From Roseateles depolymerans (GTDB lineage: Bacteria; Pseudomonadota; Gammaproteobacteria; Burkholderiales; Burkholderiaceae_C), in assembly GCF_003387155.1 (NCBI RefSeq), contig NZ_QUMT01000004.1, positions 1 through 64,000 on the forward strand: DNA of 64,000 nt, in the 5' to 3' direction. Below the pieces are notes generated by a model. That model was not told the DNA's origin. It saw only the letters and a program-made list of their open reading frames with translations, and did not search any database. How positions within the stretch are numbered: position 1 is the first letter of the stretch; every line of letters starts with the position of its first letter. Positions 27,235 to 37,373 of the stretch are shown one piece after another. A program made the position numbers and the translations under genes.

Positions 27235-29166
27235 TCAGCGCAGCGGCAGCCAGACGGCCAGCTCGGTGCCTGCGTCATCACTGCCGTCCGTGGGACTGCG
27301 CCATTCGATGCGGGCCGAGATGCGCTCGGCCCGGCGCCGCATGCCGCGCAGGCCATGGCCTTCGCGTCGCTGCTCGGACAGGCCCAGGCCGTTGTCGGTG
27401 ATCATGAGCGTCACGCCGCCACCATCCTCATCCAGCCGCGTGGCGAAGCGGACGCGACTGGCGTGGGCATGGTGGATGACGTTGCTCAGCCCTTCCTGCA
27501 CGATGCGGATCAACTCCCGCCCCCCGGTGCCGCGCAGCACCGGCACCAGCGGCACGTCCGCCAGTTGCCAGTCCAGCGTCAGTCCTGCCGCCGCCAGGCG
27601 CGGGCCCATGCGGTGGCGCAGGTTGGCCAGCAGCAGGGTCAGGTCGCCATCCGTGACGGCCAGCGCATCCACCGTCAGCCGCATTTCGCGGATGCATTCG
27701 TCCAGCACCTCCACCAGCGCCTCGGACGGTACGCCCCGTTCGGCGCTCAGGCGCGCGGTGACCAGCTGCGAGCCCAGGCCGTCATGCATCTCCTGGAGCA
27801 GCCGCTCCCGCTCCTCGGCGGCGGTGCGTTGCCGTTCGCTGTCCTGCAATTCTTGCCAGCGGGCCTGCAGCTCCCGCGTGCGGTCTTCCAGGGCCCGCTC
27901 CAGCACGACGCGGGCCAGCGCCTGGTCCCGCAGCGACCCGACGAAGCGCCGCTGCAGCGCCACCCCCGCCATGGCGATGAGCACCGCATGGCCCACGACA
28001 TTGATGTCCACGACGCTGAGCTGCTGCGACGCCACCAGCGCGAAGTAGCTCACGTAGACCCACACCCAGGTCGACAGCGCCACCGCCAGGGCGCCGACCA
28101 GCGGCGCAGCGGCACGGCTGTTCAGCGCCGCGCGGGCCGCGATCACGGTGGCCGCCAGCAGCACCAGGCCGCGGCTGCCCAGGGCCCACCACGGCCACAG
28201 GGTGGCGAAGTCCGTCCAGCTCCAGCCCATCACCGCCGCGGTGCCGTCGATGAGGATGGCCAGGGTCAGGTAGGCGACGACCGCCTGCAGCACCCACCGG
28301 GAGGGATCCCCATTGAGCCGCACCACGAGAAACAGCAGCAGCCCCTTGGACACCACGTCCGCCACATCCAGCACCAATCGCCACCAGGGCGCGGGCAGCA
28401 GGGCGCCGTTGAGCAGATAGGGGGACATCAGCACCGCCAGGCAGATGCAGAACAGGCCGGTGATGCCATAGAGCCATTCCTGCCGCAGGGCCAGCCACAC
28501 CAGCACCATGAACAGACCAATGGACAGGCCGCCCAGCGCGGTCGTCACCCGCAGCACCTGCCAGAAGCGGCGGCCTTCCTGCAGGGCGCGCATCTGCGGC
28601 GCCGGTCCCAGCAGCGGCGCGGAGAGTCCGGCCCCTTCAAAGCCGGGCCTGACCAGGCGGATGCTCAGGCGGTGGTCGCCCGCCCCCAGCAGCGCCGGTG
28701 GAATGCTGACCTGCATGCGGCGCCCCGCCAGCAGCAGCCCCCGCTGGGCGAAGTCATCCTCGTCCTCGGCCGTGAAGCCGCGGCCCATGCTGGAGTTGGC
28801 CAGCAATTGGCCATCGAGGTAGATGCTGGCCGCCGGCCGGTGCTGGATCACCAGCCAGTGCGGCTGGTCCGCCGCCTTGGGCATCTGGAAGTCGATGGCA
28901 AACCACAGCGGGCCGGGTGCCTCGGATTCGTGGATCTGCACCGGCAGGCGATGGGTGCTCGCTTCGGCATCGATGGGTCCAGCGACCGCGCCCGGCACCT
29001 GACGCGGGTCCACCGCGCTGCCGGGCAGAAGCCGCGCATCGGTCAGCCGCACCACCTGCGGCGGCAAGGCCGTTCCGTATTGCTGGGACAGCAGGTGGAC
29101 CGCCCACAGCAGCGCCAGCGGCAGCACCAGCAGCAACACCAGACGGCGCGCGCGGACTGCCCCCAT
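27235..29166 (-). CDS. Sensor histidine kinase of the 7TMR-DISM/NarX type
   Basis: Protein of 643 residues. An N-terminal membrane anchor (about 7-27) is followed by a periplasmic β-rich domain (about 35-195, DISM-like, containing WFAIDFQMP), then a block of about seven membrane segments (about 205-405), a HisKA_3 dimerisation domain with phospho-acceptor His in LLQEMHDGLGSQL, and an ATPase domain (VQEGLSNVIHHAHASRV, ITDNGLGL, GHGLRGMRRRA). No response regulator is adjacent. It starts 6 bp after the pntB stop with its GGAG inside the pntB end, so it is probably the last gene of the transhydrogenase operon. Confidence 0.88.
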   Translation of the reverse strand: MGAVRARRLVLLLVLPLALLWAVHLLSQQYGTALPPQVVRLTDARLLPGSAVDPRQVPGAVAGPIDAEASTHRLPVQIHESEAPGPLWFAIDFQMPKAADQPHWLVIQHRPAASIYLDGQLLANSSMGRGFTAEDEDDFAQRGLLLAGRRMQVSIPPALLGAGDHRLSIRLVRPGFEGAGLSAPLLGPAPQMRALQEGRRFWQVLRVTTALGGLSIGLFMVLVWLALRQEWLYGITGLFCICLAVLMSPYLLNGALLPAPWWRLVLDVADVVSKGLLLFLVVRLNGDPSRWVLQAVVAYLTLAILIDGTAAVMGWSWTDFATLWPWWALGSRGLVLLAATVIAARAALNSRAAAPLVGALAVALSTWVWVYVSYFALVASQQLSVVDINVVGHAVLIAMAGVALQRRFVGSLRDQALARVVLERALEDRTRELQARWQELQDSERQRTAAEERERLLQEMHDGLGSQLVTARLSAERGVPSEALVEVLDECIREMRLTVDALAVTDGDLTLLLANLRHRMGPRLAAAGLTLDWQLADVPLVPVLRGTGGRELIRIVQEGLSNVIHHAHASRVRFATRLDEDGGGVTLMITDNGLGLSEQRREGHGLRGMRRRAERISARIEWRSPTDGSDDAGTELAVWLPLR

Positions 29167-29172
29167 GGATGC

Positions 29173-30594
29173 TCACTCCACGGCCTTGACCATGTCCTCG
29201 ACCACCTTCTTGGCATCGCCGAAGACCATCATGGTCTTGTCCATGTAGAACAGCTCGTTGTCCAGGCCCGCATAACCGGCGGCCATGGAGCGCTTGTTCA
29301 CGATGACGGTGCGGGCCTTGTAGGCTTCCAGGATGGGCATGCCGTAGATGGGCGTGCCCTTTTGCAGCGCGGCCGGATTCACCACGTCGTTCGCCCCGAG
29401 GATGATGGCGACATCCGTCTGGCCAAATTCCGGATTGATGTCCTCCATCTCATGCACCTGGTCGTAAGGCACTTCCGCCTCCGCCAGCAGCACGTTCATG
29501 TGGCCAGGCATGCGACCCGCCACCGGATGGATGGCGTAGCGGACCTGCACCCCCTTGGCGGTGAGCTTCTGCGCCAGTTCCTTGACCGCATGCTGGGCCC
29601 GCGCCACGGCCAGGCCGTAGCCCGGCACGATGATGACGCTCTCCGCATTGCCGAGGATGAAGGCCGCATCGTCCGCGCTGCCGCTGCGCACATTGCGCTG
29701 CACCGCGGTCGCAGCTGCCGCGCCCGGCTCCGCCCCGAAGCCGCCCAAAATGACATTGAAGAAGGAGCGGTTCATCGCCTTGCACATGATGTAGCTCAGG
29801 ATGGCCCCCGAGCTGCCCACCAACGAGCCAGCAATGATCAGCATGCTGTTGTTGAGCGAGAAGCCGATGCCGGCGGCCGCCCAGCCCGAGTAGCTGTTGA
29901 GCATGGACACCACCACCGGCATGTCGGCGCCCCCGATCGGGATGATCAGCAGCACCCCCAGCGCGAAGCCCAGTGCGGCCACCAGCAGGAAGTCGACCCA
30001 GCTCTGCGTATGCCAGAAGCCGACGATGAACACGAGGGCGGCCAGGCCCAGCACCAGGTTGAGCAGATGCTGGCCGCGGAAGACCACCGGCGCGCCCTGG
30101 AACAGGCGGAAGCGGTACTTGCCGCTGAGCTTGCCGAAGGCGATGACGGAGCCGGAGAAGGTCACCGCGCCAATGAAGCAGCCTATGGCCAGTTCGACGC
30201 GATTGCCACCGGGCAAGGGCTCGCCCGGCTGCGCGATGCCCAGGGCATGCGGCTCGGCCACGGCCGCCACCGCGATGCACACCGCCGCCAGGCCGATCAT
30301 GCTGTGCATGAAGGCCACCAGCTCCGGCATCTTGGTCATCTCTACCCGCTGCGCCATCACCGCGCCGGCCCCGCCGCCCACCACCAGTCCGGCCAGCACC
30401 AGGCCGAACCCGCCGGCATGACCGCCCGCGAGCTTGACGATCAGCGCCGCCGTGGTGAGCACCGCAATCGTCATGCCGGCCATGCCGAAGAGGTTGCCGC
30501 GGATGGACGTGGTGGGATGCGACAGGCCCTTGAGCGCCTGGATGAAGCAGACGCTGGCCAACAGGTAGAGCAGCGTGACGAGATTCATGGACAT
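29173..30594 (-). CDS. pntB: NAD(P) transhydrogenase subunit beta
   Basis: Inner-membrane subunit that couples proton entry to hydride transfer from NADH to NADP+. The protein has 473 residues. About nine membrane segments (1-265) are followed by the cytosolic NADP-binding domain III with VIIVPGYGLAVARAQ and the conserved segments HPVAGRMPGHMNVLLAEA and GANDVVNP. Length and order match E. coli PntB. It lies 74 bp after the small alpha subunit gene, in the order pntA, pntA2, pntB. Confidence 0.96.
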   Translation of the reverse strand: MSMNLVTLLYLLASVCFIQALKGLSHPTTSIRGNLFGMAGMTIAVLTTAALIVKLAGGHAGGFGLVLAGLVVGGGAGAVMAQRVEMTKMPELVAFMHSMIGLAAVCIAVAAVAEPHALGIAQPGEPLPGGNRVELAIGCFIGAVTFSGSVIAFGKLSGKYRFRLFQGAPVVFRGQHLLNLVLGLAALVFIVGFWHTQSWVDFLLVAALGFALGVLLIIPIGGADMPVVVSMLNSYSGWAAAGIGFSLNNSMLIIAGSLVGSSGAILSYIMCKAMNRSFFNVILGGFGAEPGAAAATAVQRNVRSGSADDAAFILGNAESVIIVPGYGLAVARAQHAVKELAQKLTAKGVQVRYAIHPVAGRMPGHMNVLLAEAEVPYDQVHEMEDINPEFGQTDVAIILGANDVVNPAALQKGTPIYGMPILEAYKARTVIVNKRSMAAGYAGLDNELFYMDKTMMVFGDAKKVVEDMVKAVE

Positions 30595-30668
30595 GCGGGA
30601 GCTCCGGATCGCGGGAATCGAAGGGGTTCACGGGGCGAGAAGCCGCGGCGCGGTCTCGCCGGGGCGGC

Positions 30669-30965
30669 CTACTTCTTCTCTTTTTTCCTGAACATCTCCA
30701 GCATGCGGCGGGTGACCAGGAAGCCGCCGAATACGTTGACCGCGGCCAGTGCCACCGCGGCCGTGCCCATCACCTGGCCCAGGGTGGTGTCGGTGAGCGC
30801 CGCGGCCAGCATGGCGCCGACGATGACGATGGCCGAGATGGCGTTGGTCACGGCCATCAGCGGCGTGTGCAGGGCCGGCGTGACGGTCCACACCACGTGA
30901 TAGCCGACATAGATGGCCAGCACGAAGATGGTGAGGTTGATCAGGGTGGGGGAGACAACGTCCAT
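30669..30965 (-). CDS. pntA2: NAD(P) transhydrogenase subunit alpha, membrane part
   Basis: Protein of 98 residues with about three membrane helices ([19 protein letters not shown], the [16 protein letters not shown] region, [20 protein letters not shown]). It corresponds to the C-terminal membrane domain of E. coli PntA, which is a separate polypeptide in the three-subunit type found in many proteobacteria. The start at 30965 has CGGAGGA upstream. It lies between pntA and pntB. Confidence 0.92.
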   Translation of the reverse strand: MDVVSPTLINLTIFVLAIYVGYHVVWTVTPALHTPLMAVTNAISAIVIVGAMLAAALTDTTLGQVMGTAAVALAAVNVFGGFLVTRRMLEMFRKKEKK

Positions 30966-31034
30966 CGGGTCCTCCGAGGTGAGTCGTTCAGGCGCGCAGG
31001 GCGCGGTCAGGTGGATTCACAGGCATTTGCAAGC

Positions 31035-31082
31035 GTCGCAGGCAGGTGCAGGAGTCGCAGGCAGCGTGAGGCAGTCGCAGGC
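31035..31082. repeat. Three short direct repeats between pntA and pntA2
   Basis: GTCGCAGGC occurs at 31035-31043, 31054-31062 and 31074-31082, a period of 19-20 bp, in the 150-bp gap between the two alpha-subunit genes. The gap is long for this operon and the repeats suggest local duplication. No function can be assigned. Confidence 0.55.
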
Positions 31083-31115
31083 GGGGGCAGCCGCGAGCGG
31101 GCGCCGCCGCCCCTT

Positions 31116-32231
31116 CTACGATCGCAGCAACCGGCCTTCATGGGCCACCAGGCAGGCTGTGACGATGTCGTCCTCCGGCGGCAGCACCACGCCTGCGGCC
31201 CCCGGCAGCACCAGCTTCAGAAAGTCCAGCACATTGCGCGCATACAGCGAGGACGCATCCGCCGCCACCAGGGCGGGCAGGTTGGTCTCACCCACCAGCG
31301 TGACGCCATGCTTGACGACGGTCTGGCCGGGCTCGGTCAGCGGGCAGTTGCCGCCGGCGGGCGCAGCCAGGTCCACGATCACCGAGCCGGCCTTCATCGA
31401 ACGCACCATCTCCTCGGTGACCAGCACCGGCGCGGCCCGTCCCGGAATCAGCGCCGTGGTGATCACCACATCCGCCTGGGCCACGCGCTTGGCCACCTCC
31501 TGCTGCTGGCGGGTCAGCCAGCTGGCGGGCATCGGACGGGCATAGCCGCCGACACCCTCCGCGGCTTCGCGTTCCTCGGGCGTTTCGTACGGCACGTCGA
31601 TGAACTTCGCGCCCAGCGACTCGACCTGCTCCTTCACCGCCGGACGCACATCCGACGCCTCGATCACCGCACCGAGCCGCTTGGCAGTGGCGATGGCCTG
31701 CAGGCCCGCCACGCCCACGCCGAGCACGACCACCCGCGCGGCCTTGATGGTGCCGGCGGCCGTCATCAGCATCGGGAAGAGGCGCTGATAGTGGGAGGCC
31801 GCGAGCATGACCGCCTTGTAGCCGGCGATGTTGGCCTGGCTGGAGAGCACATCCATGCTCTGCGCCCGGGTGGTGCGAGGCGCAGCTTCCAGTGCAAAGG
31901 CGGTCAGTCCGGCATCGGCCAGGCGTTGCAGGCCGTCACGGTCAAAGGGGTTGAGCATGCCCACGAGCGCCGCGCCACGCTGGAACGCTTCCAGCTCCTG
32001 CGCATCCGGGGCGCGGACCTTGAGCACCAGCTCCGCGCCCAGCGCCTGGGCCGTGGTGCCGATCTCGGCCCCGGCCGTGGCGTAGGCCTCGTCGGTGGCG
32101 CTGGCGCGAAGGCCGGCCGAGGCTTCCACCACCACCCGGTGCCCTTGCGCGATCAGCTTCTTCACCGTCTCCGGTGTCGCGGCCACACGTGTTTCTCCCG
32201 CAGCGGTTTCGCGCGGCACACCGATCAGCAT
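31116..32231 (-). CDS. pntA: Re/Si-specific NAD(P)(+) transhydrogenase subunit alpha
   Basis: NAD(H)-binding cytosolic subunit, 371 residues. It starts MLIGVPRETAAGETRVAATP, as in the PntA/alanine-dehydrogenase family. The dinucleotide fold has VVLGVGVAGLQAIATAKRLG and EASDVRP. The start at 32231 has GGAGG upstream; an in-frame extension has no ribosome site. It is the first gene of pntA–pntA2–pntB–histidine kinase. The 290-bp divergent gap with the gene at 32522 must hold its promoter. Confidence 0.95.
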   Translation of the reverse strand: MLIGVPRETAAGETRVAATPETVKKLIAQGHRVVVEASAGLRASATDEAYATAGAEIGTTAQALGAELVLKVRAPDAQELEAFQRGAALVGMLNPFDRDGLQRLADAGLTAFALEAAPRTTRAQSMDVLSSQANIAGYKAVMLAASHYQRLFPMLMTAAGTIKAARVVVLGVGVAGLQAIATAKRLGAVIEASDVRPAVKEQVESLGAKFIDVPYETPEEREAAEGVGGYARPMPASWLTRQQQEVAKRVAQADVVITTALIPGRAAPVLVTEEMVRSMKAGSVIVDLAAPAGGNCPLTEPGQTVVKHGVTLVGETNLPALVAADASSLYARNVLDFLKLVLPGAAGVVLPPEDDIVTACLVAHEGRLLRS

Positions 32232-32521
32232 CTGGAATCCCTCCACTGTGCATACGGAAGAACGGGCGCCCCCACTTCGGGCGGACTGACGGTGCCGAGG
32301 CACGCTGCTCACGACGCGCGCGGGTGTCCGTCAGTCTTGACGGGCCAAGCTTACCGGCCGGTTCGTGCGAAATACGCCCCTGGAGCCCCGGGATTTCACT
32401 AAGAACAAGCGCGTCGAATCCGCAATCTCTTCACAACCAGGCCGCAAACCTGTTGCGAGTTGCAAGCGCAGGTCCACGAAATGCCCCGGCGAACGTTGGA
32501 GGAAGGTAGAAAGGAGCCACC

Positions 32522-33073
32522 ATGCTCAACAAGATCCTGTTTGCTTCCGCCCTGGCGGTGACGGCCCTGGCGGCTCCTGCCCTCTCCCAGGCCGCCGACG
32601 TCGGTGTGTCCGTCACCATCGGCCAACCTGGTTTCTACGGCCAGATCGACATCGGCAATACCCGCCCGCAGGTGGTCTATGCCCAGCCGATGATCATCGA
32701 ACGGGTGCCGGCGCCCCCGCCCCCCATCTACCTGCGCGTGCCGCCGGGCCATCAGAAGAACTGGCGGCGTTACTGTGCACAGTACGGCGCCTGCGGCCGT
32801 CCGGTCTACTTTGTGCGCGACAGCTGGTATACCGACGTGTATGCGCCGCAGTACCGCCGCGAGCATCCGCATGGACCGGGCGGTCCCCGTGGTCCGGAAT
32901 GGCGGGATGACCATCCGGGCAAAGGCAAGGGCAAGGACCATGGACATGGGCGCGGCCATGACAAGGATGACCGCTATGACGACCGTCGCGACGATCGCCG
33001 GGATGACTGGCGAGATGACCGCCGCGATGACCGTCGCGATGACCGCCGCGGCCCGGATCGGGATCACCGCTGA
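32522..33073 (+). CDS. Exported protein with Asp/Arg-rich repetitive tail
   Basis: Protein of 183 residues. A signal peptide ends SQAADV. A conserved-looking middle (about 60-105: PPPIYLRVPPGHQKNWRRYC, YGACGRPVYFVRD, with two Cys) belongs to a family of exported hypothetical proteins common in Burkholderiales. The C-terminus (about 125-183) is almost only Gly, His, Lys, Asp and Arg, with repeated DDRR units, and is intrinsically disordered. The role is unknown; metal or polyanion binding by the tail is a guess. A GGAG ribosome site is present, and a UUCG-loop terminator follows. Confidence 0.8.
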   Translation: MLNKILFASALAVTALAAPALSQAADVGVSVTIGQPGFYGQIDIGNTRPQVVYAQPMIIERVPAPPPPIYLRVPPGHQKNWRRYCAQYGACGRPVYFVRDSWYTDVYAPQYRREHPHGPGGPRGPEWRDDHPGKGKGKDHGHGRGHDKDDRYDDRRDDRRDDWRDDRRDDRRDDRRGPDRDHR

Positions 33074-33126
33074 AGCGGCCCCTCTTGCGGCGCTGCGCGC
33101 CTGACGTGCAGCCCTGCCTTCCACGG

Positions 33127-33147
33127 ACGGCCCTTCGGGGCCGTTTT
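33127..33147 (+). terminator. UUCG-tetraloop terminator
   Basis: Stem ACGGCCC/GGGCCGT closed by TTCG and followed by TTT, 53 bp after the stop of the exported-protein gene. Confidence 0.8.
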
Positions 33148-33315
33148 CATTTCCGGGCGCATCGCGTCCCTTCAATGAACGTCGCCGCTGCCGCTGGCCG
33201 TCATGAAGAAGACGCACAATGACGCCCCATCAAACAACGCATCCCGGCAGGCGGACCGCGGTCAGGCCCTGACTGGCGGACAGGACCCGCGGCGCCGGGT
33301 CCGGTGAGGAGATCC

Positions 33316-33807
33316 ATGACCGAACGTTTCAAGCCCAGCTTCACCGTGGCTGCCGTGATCGAGAGGGACGGCCGTTATCTGCTGGTGGAGGAACTGACCT
33401 CCGAAGGCCTGCTGCTCAACAACCCGGCCGGCCATCTGGAACAGGGAGAGTCCGCCGTGGAAGGCGTGTGTCGGGAGGTGCTGGAGGAAACCGCACGCCC
33501 GTTCACGCCCACGGCCTGGCTGGGCGTCTACATGTCCCGGTTCCTGCGTCCCACCCGCGGCCAGGACGTGACCTATGTGCGGATCGCCTTTGTGGGCGAT
33601 GTCGGCGAGCAGATCCCCGGACAGGCCTTCGACGAACCGGTGCAACGCACCCTGTGGATGACCCTGGACGAGATCCGTGCCTGCCGCGAGCGGCATCGCA
33701 GCCCGCTGGTGCTGCAATGCATCGAGGACCATGCGTCGGGTCGGCGCCTGCCGATGGAGGCGCTGCACACCCATCCGTCGCTGTACAACCCGCCGGAACA
33801 CCGCTGA
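33316..33807 (+). CDS. NUDIX hydrolase (NudJ-like)
   Basis: Protein of 163 residues. The NUDIX box runs from G39 to A60 with the pattern G-x5-E-x7-REVLEE, with every metal-binding Glu present. Length and opening ([22 protein letters not shown]) fit NudJ-type phosphatases, which hydrolyse nucleoside tri- and diphosphates and thiamine pyrimidine pyrophosphate. In E. coli nudJ is directly followed by mnmA; here mnmA follows too, but with an opposite-strand gene in between. GAGGAGA precedes the ATG at 33316. Confidence 0.88.
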   Translation: MTERFKPSFTVAAVIERDGRYLLVEELTSEGLLLNNPAGHLEQGESAVEGVCREVLEETARPFTPTAWLGVYMSRFLRPTRGQDVTYVRIAFVGDVGEQIPGQAFDEPVQRTLWMTLDEIRACRERHRSPLVLQCIEDHASGRRLPMEALHTHPSLYNPPEHR

Positions 33808-33823
33808 GGCGCGGGCCCCAGGC

Positions 33824-34702
33824 TCAGAAGGTCATGGCCGCGCTGACGGCCTGGTCCAGCCGCTCCGAATGGCGGCGCCCGGCTTCGAGTTCATTGATGG
33901 CGCAGCGCGACAGCGTCACCAGCGCCTCGCGCTGACGCTCCCGCAGCCGGCGAGGCAGCCGGTCCAGCACGCAGAGCGTGCCGACCCGCTCACCGCCCGC
34001 CAGCGCCAGCGGGACCGCGGCATAAAAGCGGATGTAGGGAGCGCCCTGCACCAGCGGATGGTCCGCGAATCGGGCGTCGTGCCAGGTGTCCGGGACTTCC
34101 ACCACCGGCCCCTGGTGCAGCACCTGCGCGCAGAAGCCGCGGGAGCTGGGCATGGCCTCGAAGGCCAGGCCGGAAGTGCCGATGAAACGCTGCGTGTCCG
34201 CATTGATCAGGCTGATGGCGGCCATGCCACTGCCGCTGATGTCGCGGGCGAGATCGGCGAGCTCGTCAAAAGCGGGGAATGCAAGCGGACGCGCCTCCAG
34301 CTGCTGGACCGCCGCCACGCGCTGTGCCTCGTCCGCAAAGACCGGCGGCAGCCAGCTGCGCAGCAGCGCCAGCGCCTCCCCCATCTGCGTGCTCTTGTCG
34401 AAGAAGCCGGAGATGCGGTATTCCATGCAGGCGCGCCGCATCTCGTCGTAATAGCTGTTGCTCAGCACCACCACGCGGGCCCCGCAGCCCAGCTGCCGGA
34501 CGGCCCGCAGCACCCGCAGCCCACTGCCCGGCTGCAGCGCCAGATCCATCAGCACGACGTCCGGCTGGGTCTGCGCAATCACCTGGATGGCGGACGCCTC
34601 GTCCGCCGCCTCGCCGACGACACGCAGGCGCTTGTCCTGCGCCAGCAGGCTGATCAGTTGGCTTCGAATGGTGGTGGAACTTTCGACGAGGACAAGGTTC
34701 AT
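33824..34702 (-). CDS. Response-regulator receiver fused to a GAF domain
   Basis: Protein of 292 residues. The N-terminal receiver (about 1-120) has phospho-acceptor Asp53 in [11 protein letters not shown] and Lys in FFDKST, but the usual acidic pair is Glu7-Ser8, so one metal-binding acid is missing. The C-terminal GAF domain (about 145-285, [33 protein letters not shown]) is of the same subtype as in the GGDEF protein at 45345-46325. No output domain follows. It lies between the NUDIX gene and mnmA on the opposite strand, without a partner kinase nearby. Confidence 0.83.
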   Translation of the reverse strand: MNLVLVESSTTIRSQLISLLAQDKRLRVVGEAADEASAIQVIAQTQPDVVLMDLALQPGSGLRVLRAVRQLGCGARVVVLSNSYYDEMRRACMEYRISGFFDKSTQMGEALALLRSWLPPVFADEAQRVAAVQQLEARPLAFPAFDELADLARDISGSGMAAISLINADTQRFIGTSGLAFEAMPSSRGFCAQVLHQGPVVEVPDTWHDARFADHPLVQGAPYIRFYAAVPLALAGGERVGTLCVLDRLPRRLRERQREALVTLSRCAINELEAGRRHSERLDQAVSAAMTF

Positions 34703-34882
34703 GATGCGACTCCCTGGCGACAGAGGTTACGGGAGCAGGCGCCCCGGCAGGAGTCAGCGAACGCTGGGCCGCGTGTGCGCCCCGGCGCAAAACGATGTCA
34801 GGGGATTGCCTACACGCGGGGGGTGGGCGATTCCAAGACCCCAGCCGAGCCGCAGCCCGCGGCTTGGCGGACAATTGCCCCC

Positions 34883-35995
34883 ATGAATCCCAAGAAGCAA
34901 CGCATCGTCGTCGGACTGTCCGGCGGCGTTGATTCCGCCGTGTCCGCCTGGCTGCTGAAGCAGGCGGGGCATGAGGTCGTCGGCATCTTCATGAAGAACT
35001 GGGAAGATGATGACGACAGCGAATACTGCTCCTCCAACATCGACTTTGTGGATGCGGCGGCGGTGGCCGATGTCATCGGCATCGAGATCGAGCATGTGAA
35101 CTTTGCCGCGGAATACAAGGACCGGGTCTTTGCCGAATTCCTGCGCGAGTACCAGGCCGGCCGCACGCCCAATCCGGACGTGCTGTGCAATGCCGAGATC
35201 AAGTTCAAGGCCTTCCTGGACCATGCCATGCGGCTGGGCGCCGAGAAGATCGCCACCGGCCACTACGCCCGGGTGCGCGAGCAAGGCGACCAGGTGCAGT
35301 TGCTCAAGGGGCTGGATCCGCTGAAGGACCAGAGCTATTTTCTGCACCGCCTGAACCAGGCCCAGCTGCAGAAGACGATGTTCCCGGTGGGCGAGCTGCC
35401 CAAGACCGAGGTGCGCCGTCTGGCCGAGGAGATCGGCCTGCCCAACGCCAAGAAGAAGGATTCGACCGGCATCTGCTTCATCGGCGAACGCCCGTTCCGG
35501 GAGTTCCTCAACCGCTACCTCTCCCACAAGCCCGGCCCGATCAAGGACGAACGCGGCCGCAAGCTGGGCGAGCATGTGGGGCTGTCGTTCTACACCCTGG
35601 GCCAGCGCCAGGGGCTGGGCATCGGCGGCATCAAGGAAAAGGGTGCCCCGCGCGGGGGCGGCGAGCACGAACCGTGGTTCGTGGCCCGCAAGGACCTGGA
35701 CACCAACACGCTGGTGGTGGTGCAGGGTCACGACCACCCGCTGCTGCAGAGCCACCGCCTGGTGGCCAATGACCTGAGCTGGACCGGCACCGCACCCGGC
35801 TTTGGCGGCTACGGCGCCAAGACCCGTTATCGGCAGGCCGATGCCGCCTGCGCCCTCACCCCCGGCGACGGCGAGATCCGGCTGGACTTCCCGCAGGCCC
35901 AGTGGGCGGTGACGCCCGGCCAGAGCGCCGTGCTGTATGACGGCGAGGTCTGCCTGGGTGGCGGCGTGATCGTCAGTACTCCGCCGCTGGACTGA
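34883..35995 (+). CDS. mnmA: tRNA-specific 2-thiouridylase MnmA
   Basis: Thiolates U34 of Lys, Glu and Gln tRNAs using sulfur relayed by a persulfide carrier. The protein has 370 residues. The PP-loop is [14 protein letters not shown] at about 9-22. Catalytic Cys lie in [11 protein letters not shown] and in [10 protein letters not shown]. The N-terminal [15 protein letters not shown] is typical. The start is ATG 34883; the open frame upstream is not coding. The histidine-kinase gene begins 54 bp downstream. Confidence 0.96.
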   Translation: MNPKKQRIVVGLSGGVDSAVSAWLLKQAGHEVVGIFMKNWEDDDDSEYCSSNIDFVDAAAVADVIGIEIEHVNFAAEYKDRVFAEFLREYQAGRTPNPDVLCNAEIKFKAFLDHAMRLGAEKIATGHYARVREQGDQVQLLKGLDPLKDQSYFLHRLNQAQLQKTMFPVGELPKTEVRRLAEEIGLPNAKKKDSTGICFIGERPFREFLNRYLSHKPGPIKDERGRKLGEHVGLSFYTLGQRQGLGIGGIKEKGAPRGGGEHEPWFVARKDLDTNTLVVVQGHDHPLLQSHRLVANDLSWTGTAPGFGGYGAKTRYRQADAACALTPGDGEIRLDFPQAQWAVTPGQSAVLYDGEVCLGGGVIVSTPPLD

Positions 35996-36049
35996 GACGG
36001 GCACCGGCGGTGCCCACCCTGACCAGTCACACATCAGAAATGCCGGACT

Positions 36050-37330
36050 TTGTGGCAGGCTAGCGGTTTGTCTTTTCAGCTCCCCGCCTTGGACCGCCTC
36101 CTCGCCCGCATCGCCCAGCCGGCCTTTGTGCTGCGCATCGCCGCCTTGGCGGTGTGCCTGCTGGAACTGGCCTCCGCCGTCTGGGGCCTGATGGGGCATC
36201 CCACCGAGCCCTATGACGGCGTGCTCGCCAGCCTGTACCGGCGTCTGGGCGGCGACACCCACGACGCCCCGTTTGTCCTGACCTGCCTGGGCCTGGTGAT
36301 GGCCTTTGCCTGGCATTTCTGGCGCATCGCGCGACAGCGCCACCTGGACCATCCTCCCCGCCACGCCCTGCGACATGTGGTGCTGCTGGACGCCCTGGCG
36401 CTGCTGGTGACGCCCGGCCTGCCCTTCCTGGTGACGGTGCTGGGTGCGCTCATCCTCAATGTGCGCCGGGCCTTCGGCTTTGCGCTGGCGCAGGTGCTCA
36501 TCAATGTGACCCTGTACTGGGCCTTCCCGAGCGAAGCGCAGCGTACCGAGCAGCTCACCGCCGGCCTGCCCTGGTGGCTCAACAGCCTGGGCCTGGCCAT
36601 TTCGATGGTGGCCCTGCATGGCATGGCCTTCGGTCTGGGGCGCCTGGCGGCCACCGAGGCCGAGCGGCGGCGCTGGTTCCAGGCGATGCTCGCCGAAAAG
36701 GACAGCGGGGAGCGGCTTCAAGTGGAGCAGCTGCGCTATGCCGAGCGACTGAGCATGGCCCGCGAACTGCACGATGTCATGGGGCATCACCTGACCGCGC
36801 TCAATCTGCATCTGCAACTGAGCGACGCCCTGCTGAAGCGACATGACGAAGCCGGCGCGGCGCAGGCGGTGGAGAAGGCGCGGCTGGGCGCGGCCGGTCT
36901 GCTGGCGGAGGTGCGGGCGGCCGTGTCGCGGGAACGAGAGAGCCAGCGCATCAACCTGGAAGCCGCCTTGCGGACGCTGGCCGAAGGCATTGCCAGCACC
37001 CAGATCGAGCTGTGCCTGGACCCGGTAGCCCAGGATCTGTCGCCGCGCTGTGCCCATGCGCTGCTGCGCTGCGTCCAGGAATCGGTGACCAATGCGGTGC
37101 GCCACGCCGGTGCCACGCAGGTCCGCGTGACCCTGGCCGTCGTCGGCGAAGGGGCGTCGATGCAGGTGCGGGTCCAGGTTGACGACAATGGGCGGGGGAC
37201 ACGCAAGCTGCGCGAAGGCAATGGGCTCAAGGGCATGCAGGAACGCATGGCCGAACTGGGCGGCGCCATGCGGGTGCTGCGTCATCACCCCGGGTTCCTG
37301 ATCGAGCTGGATTGCCCGAGGTTTGCCTGA
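36050..37330 (+). CDS. Sensor histidine kinase (NarL-type partner)
   Basis: Protein of up to 426 residues. About five membrane segments (25-205) are followed by a HisKA_3 domain with phospho-acceptor His in SMARELHDVMGHHLTALN and an ATPase domain (CVQESVTNAVRHAGATQVRV, VDDNGRG, GNGLKGMQERM). It resembles the DesK group. The start is uncertain: TTG 36050 is the furthest, TTG 36068 is possible, and no ATG precedes the first membrane segment. It forms a pair with the response regulator that starts 43 bp downstream. Confidence 0.88.
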   Translation: MWQASGLSFQLPALDRLLARIAQPAFVLRIAALAVCLLELASAVWGLMGHPTEPYDGVLASLYRRLGGDTHDAPFVLTCLGLVMAFAWHFWRIARQRHLDHPPRHALRHVVLLDALALLVTPGLPFLVTVLGALILNVRRAFGFALAQVLINVTLYWAFPSEAQRTEQLTAGLPWWLNSLGLAISMVALHGMAFGLGRLAATEAERRRWFQAMLAEKDSGERLQVEQLRYAERLSMARELHDVMGHHLTALNLHLQLSDALLKRHDEAGAAQAVEKARLGAAGLLAEVRAAVSRERESQRINLEAALRTLAEGIASTQIELCLDPVAQDLSPRCAHALLRCVQESVTNAVRHAGATQVRVTLAVVGEGASMQVRVQVDDNGRGTRKLREGNGLKGMQERMAELGGAMRVLRHHPGFLIELDCPRFA

Positions 37331-37373
37331 ATGCGTGCAGTGGTTCCACCAGGGACCTTGAGGAGATGCGGAG

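Noticed and set aside
27193..30900. A plus-strand open frame of about 1235 codons opposite the histidine kinase and pntB
   Set aside because: It runs across gene boundaries of three well-supported minus-strand genes and has His/Gln/Arg-rich shadow composition.
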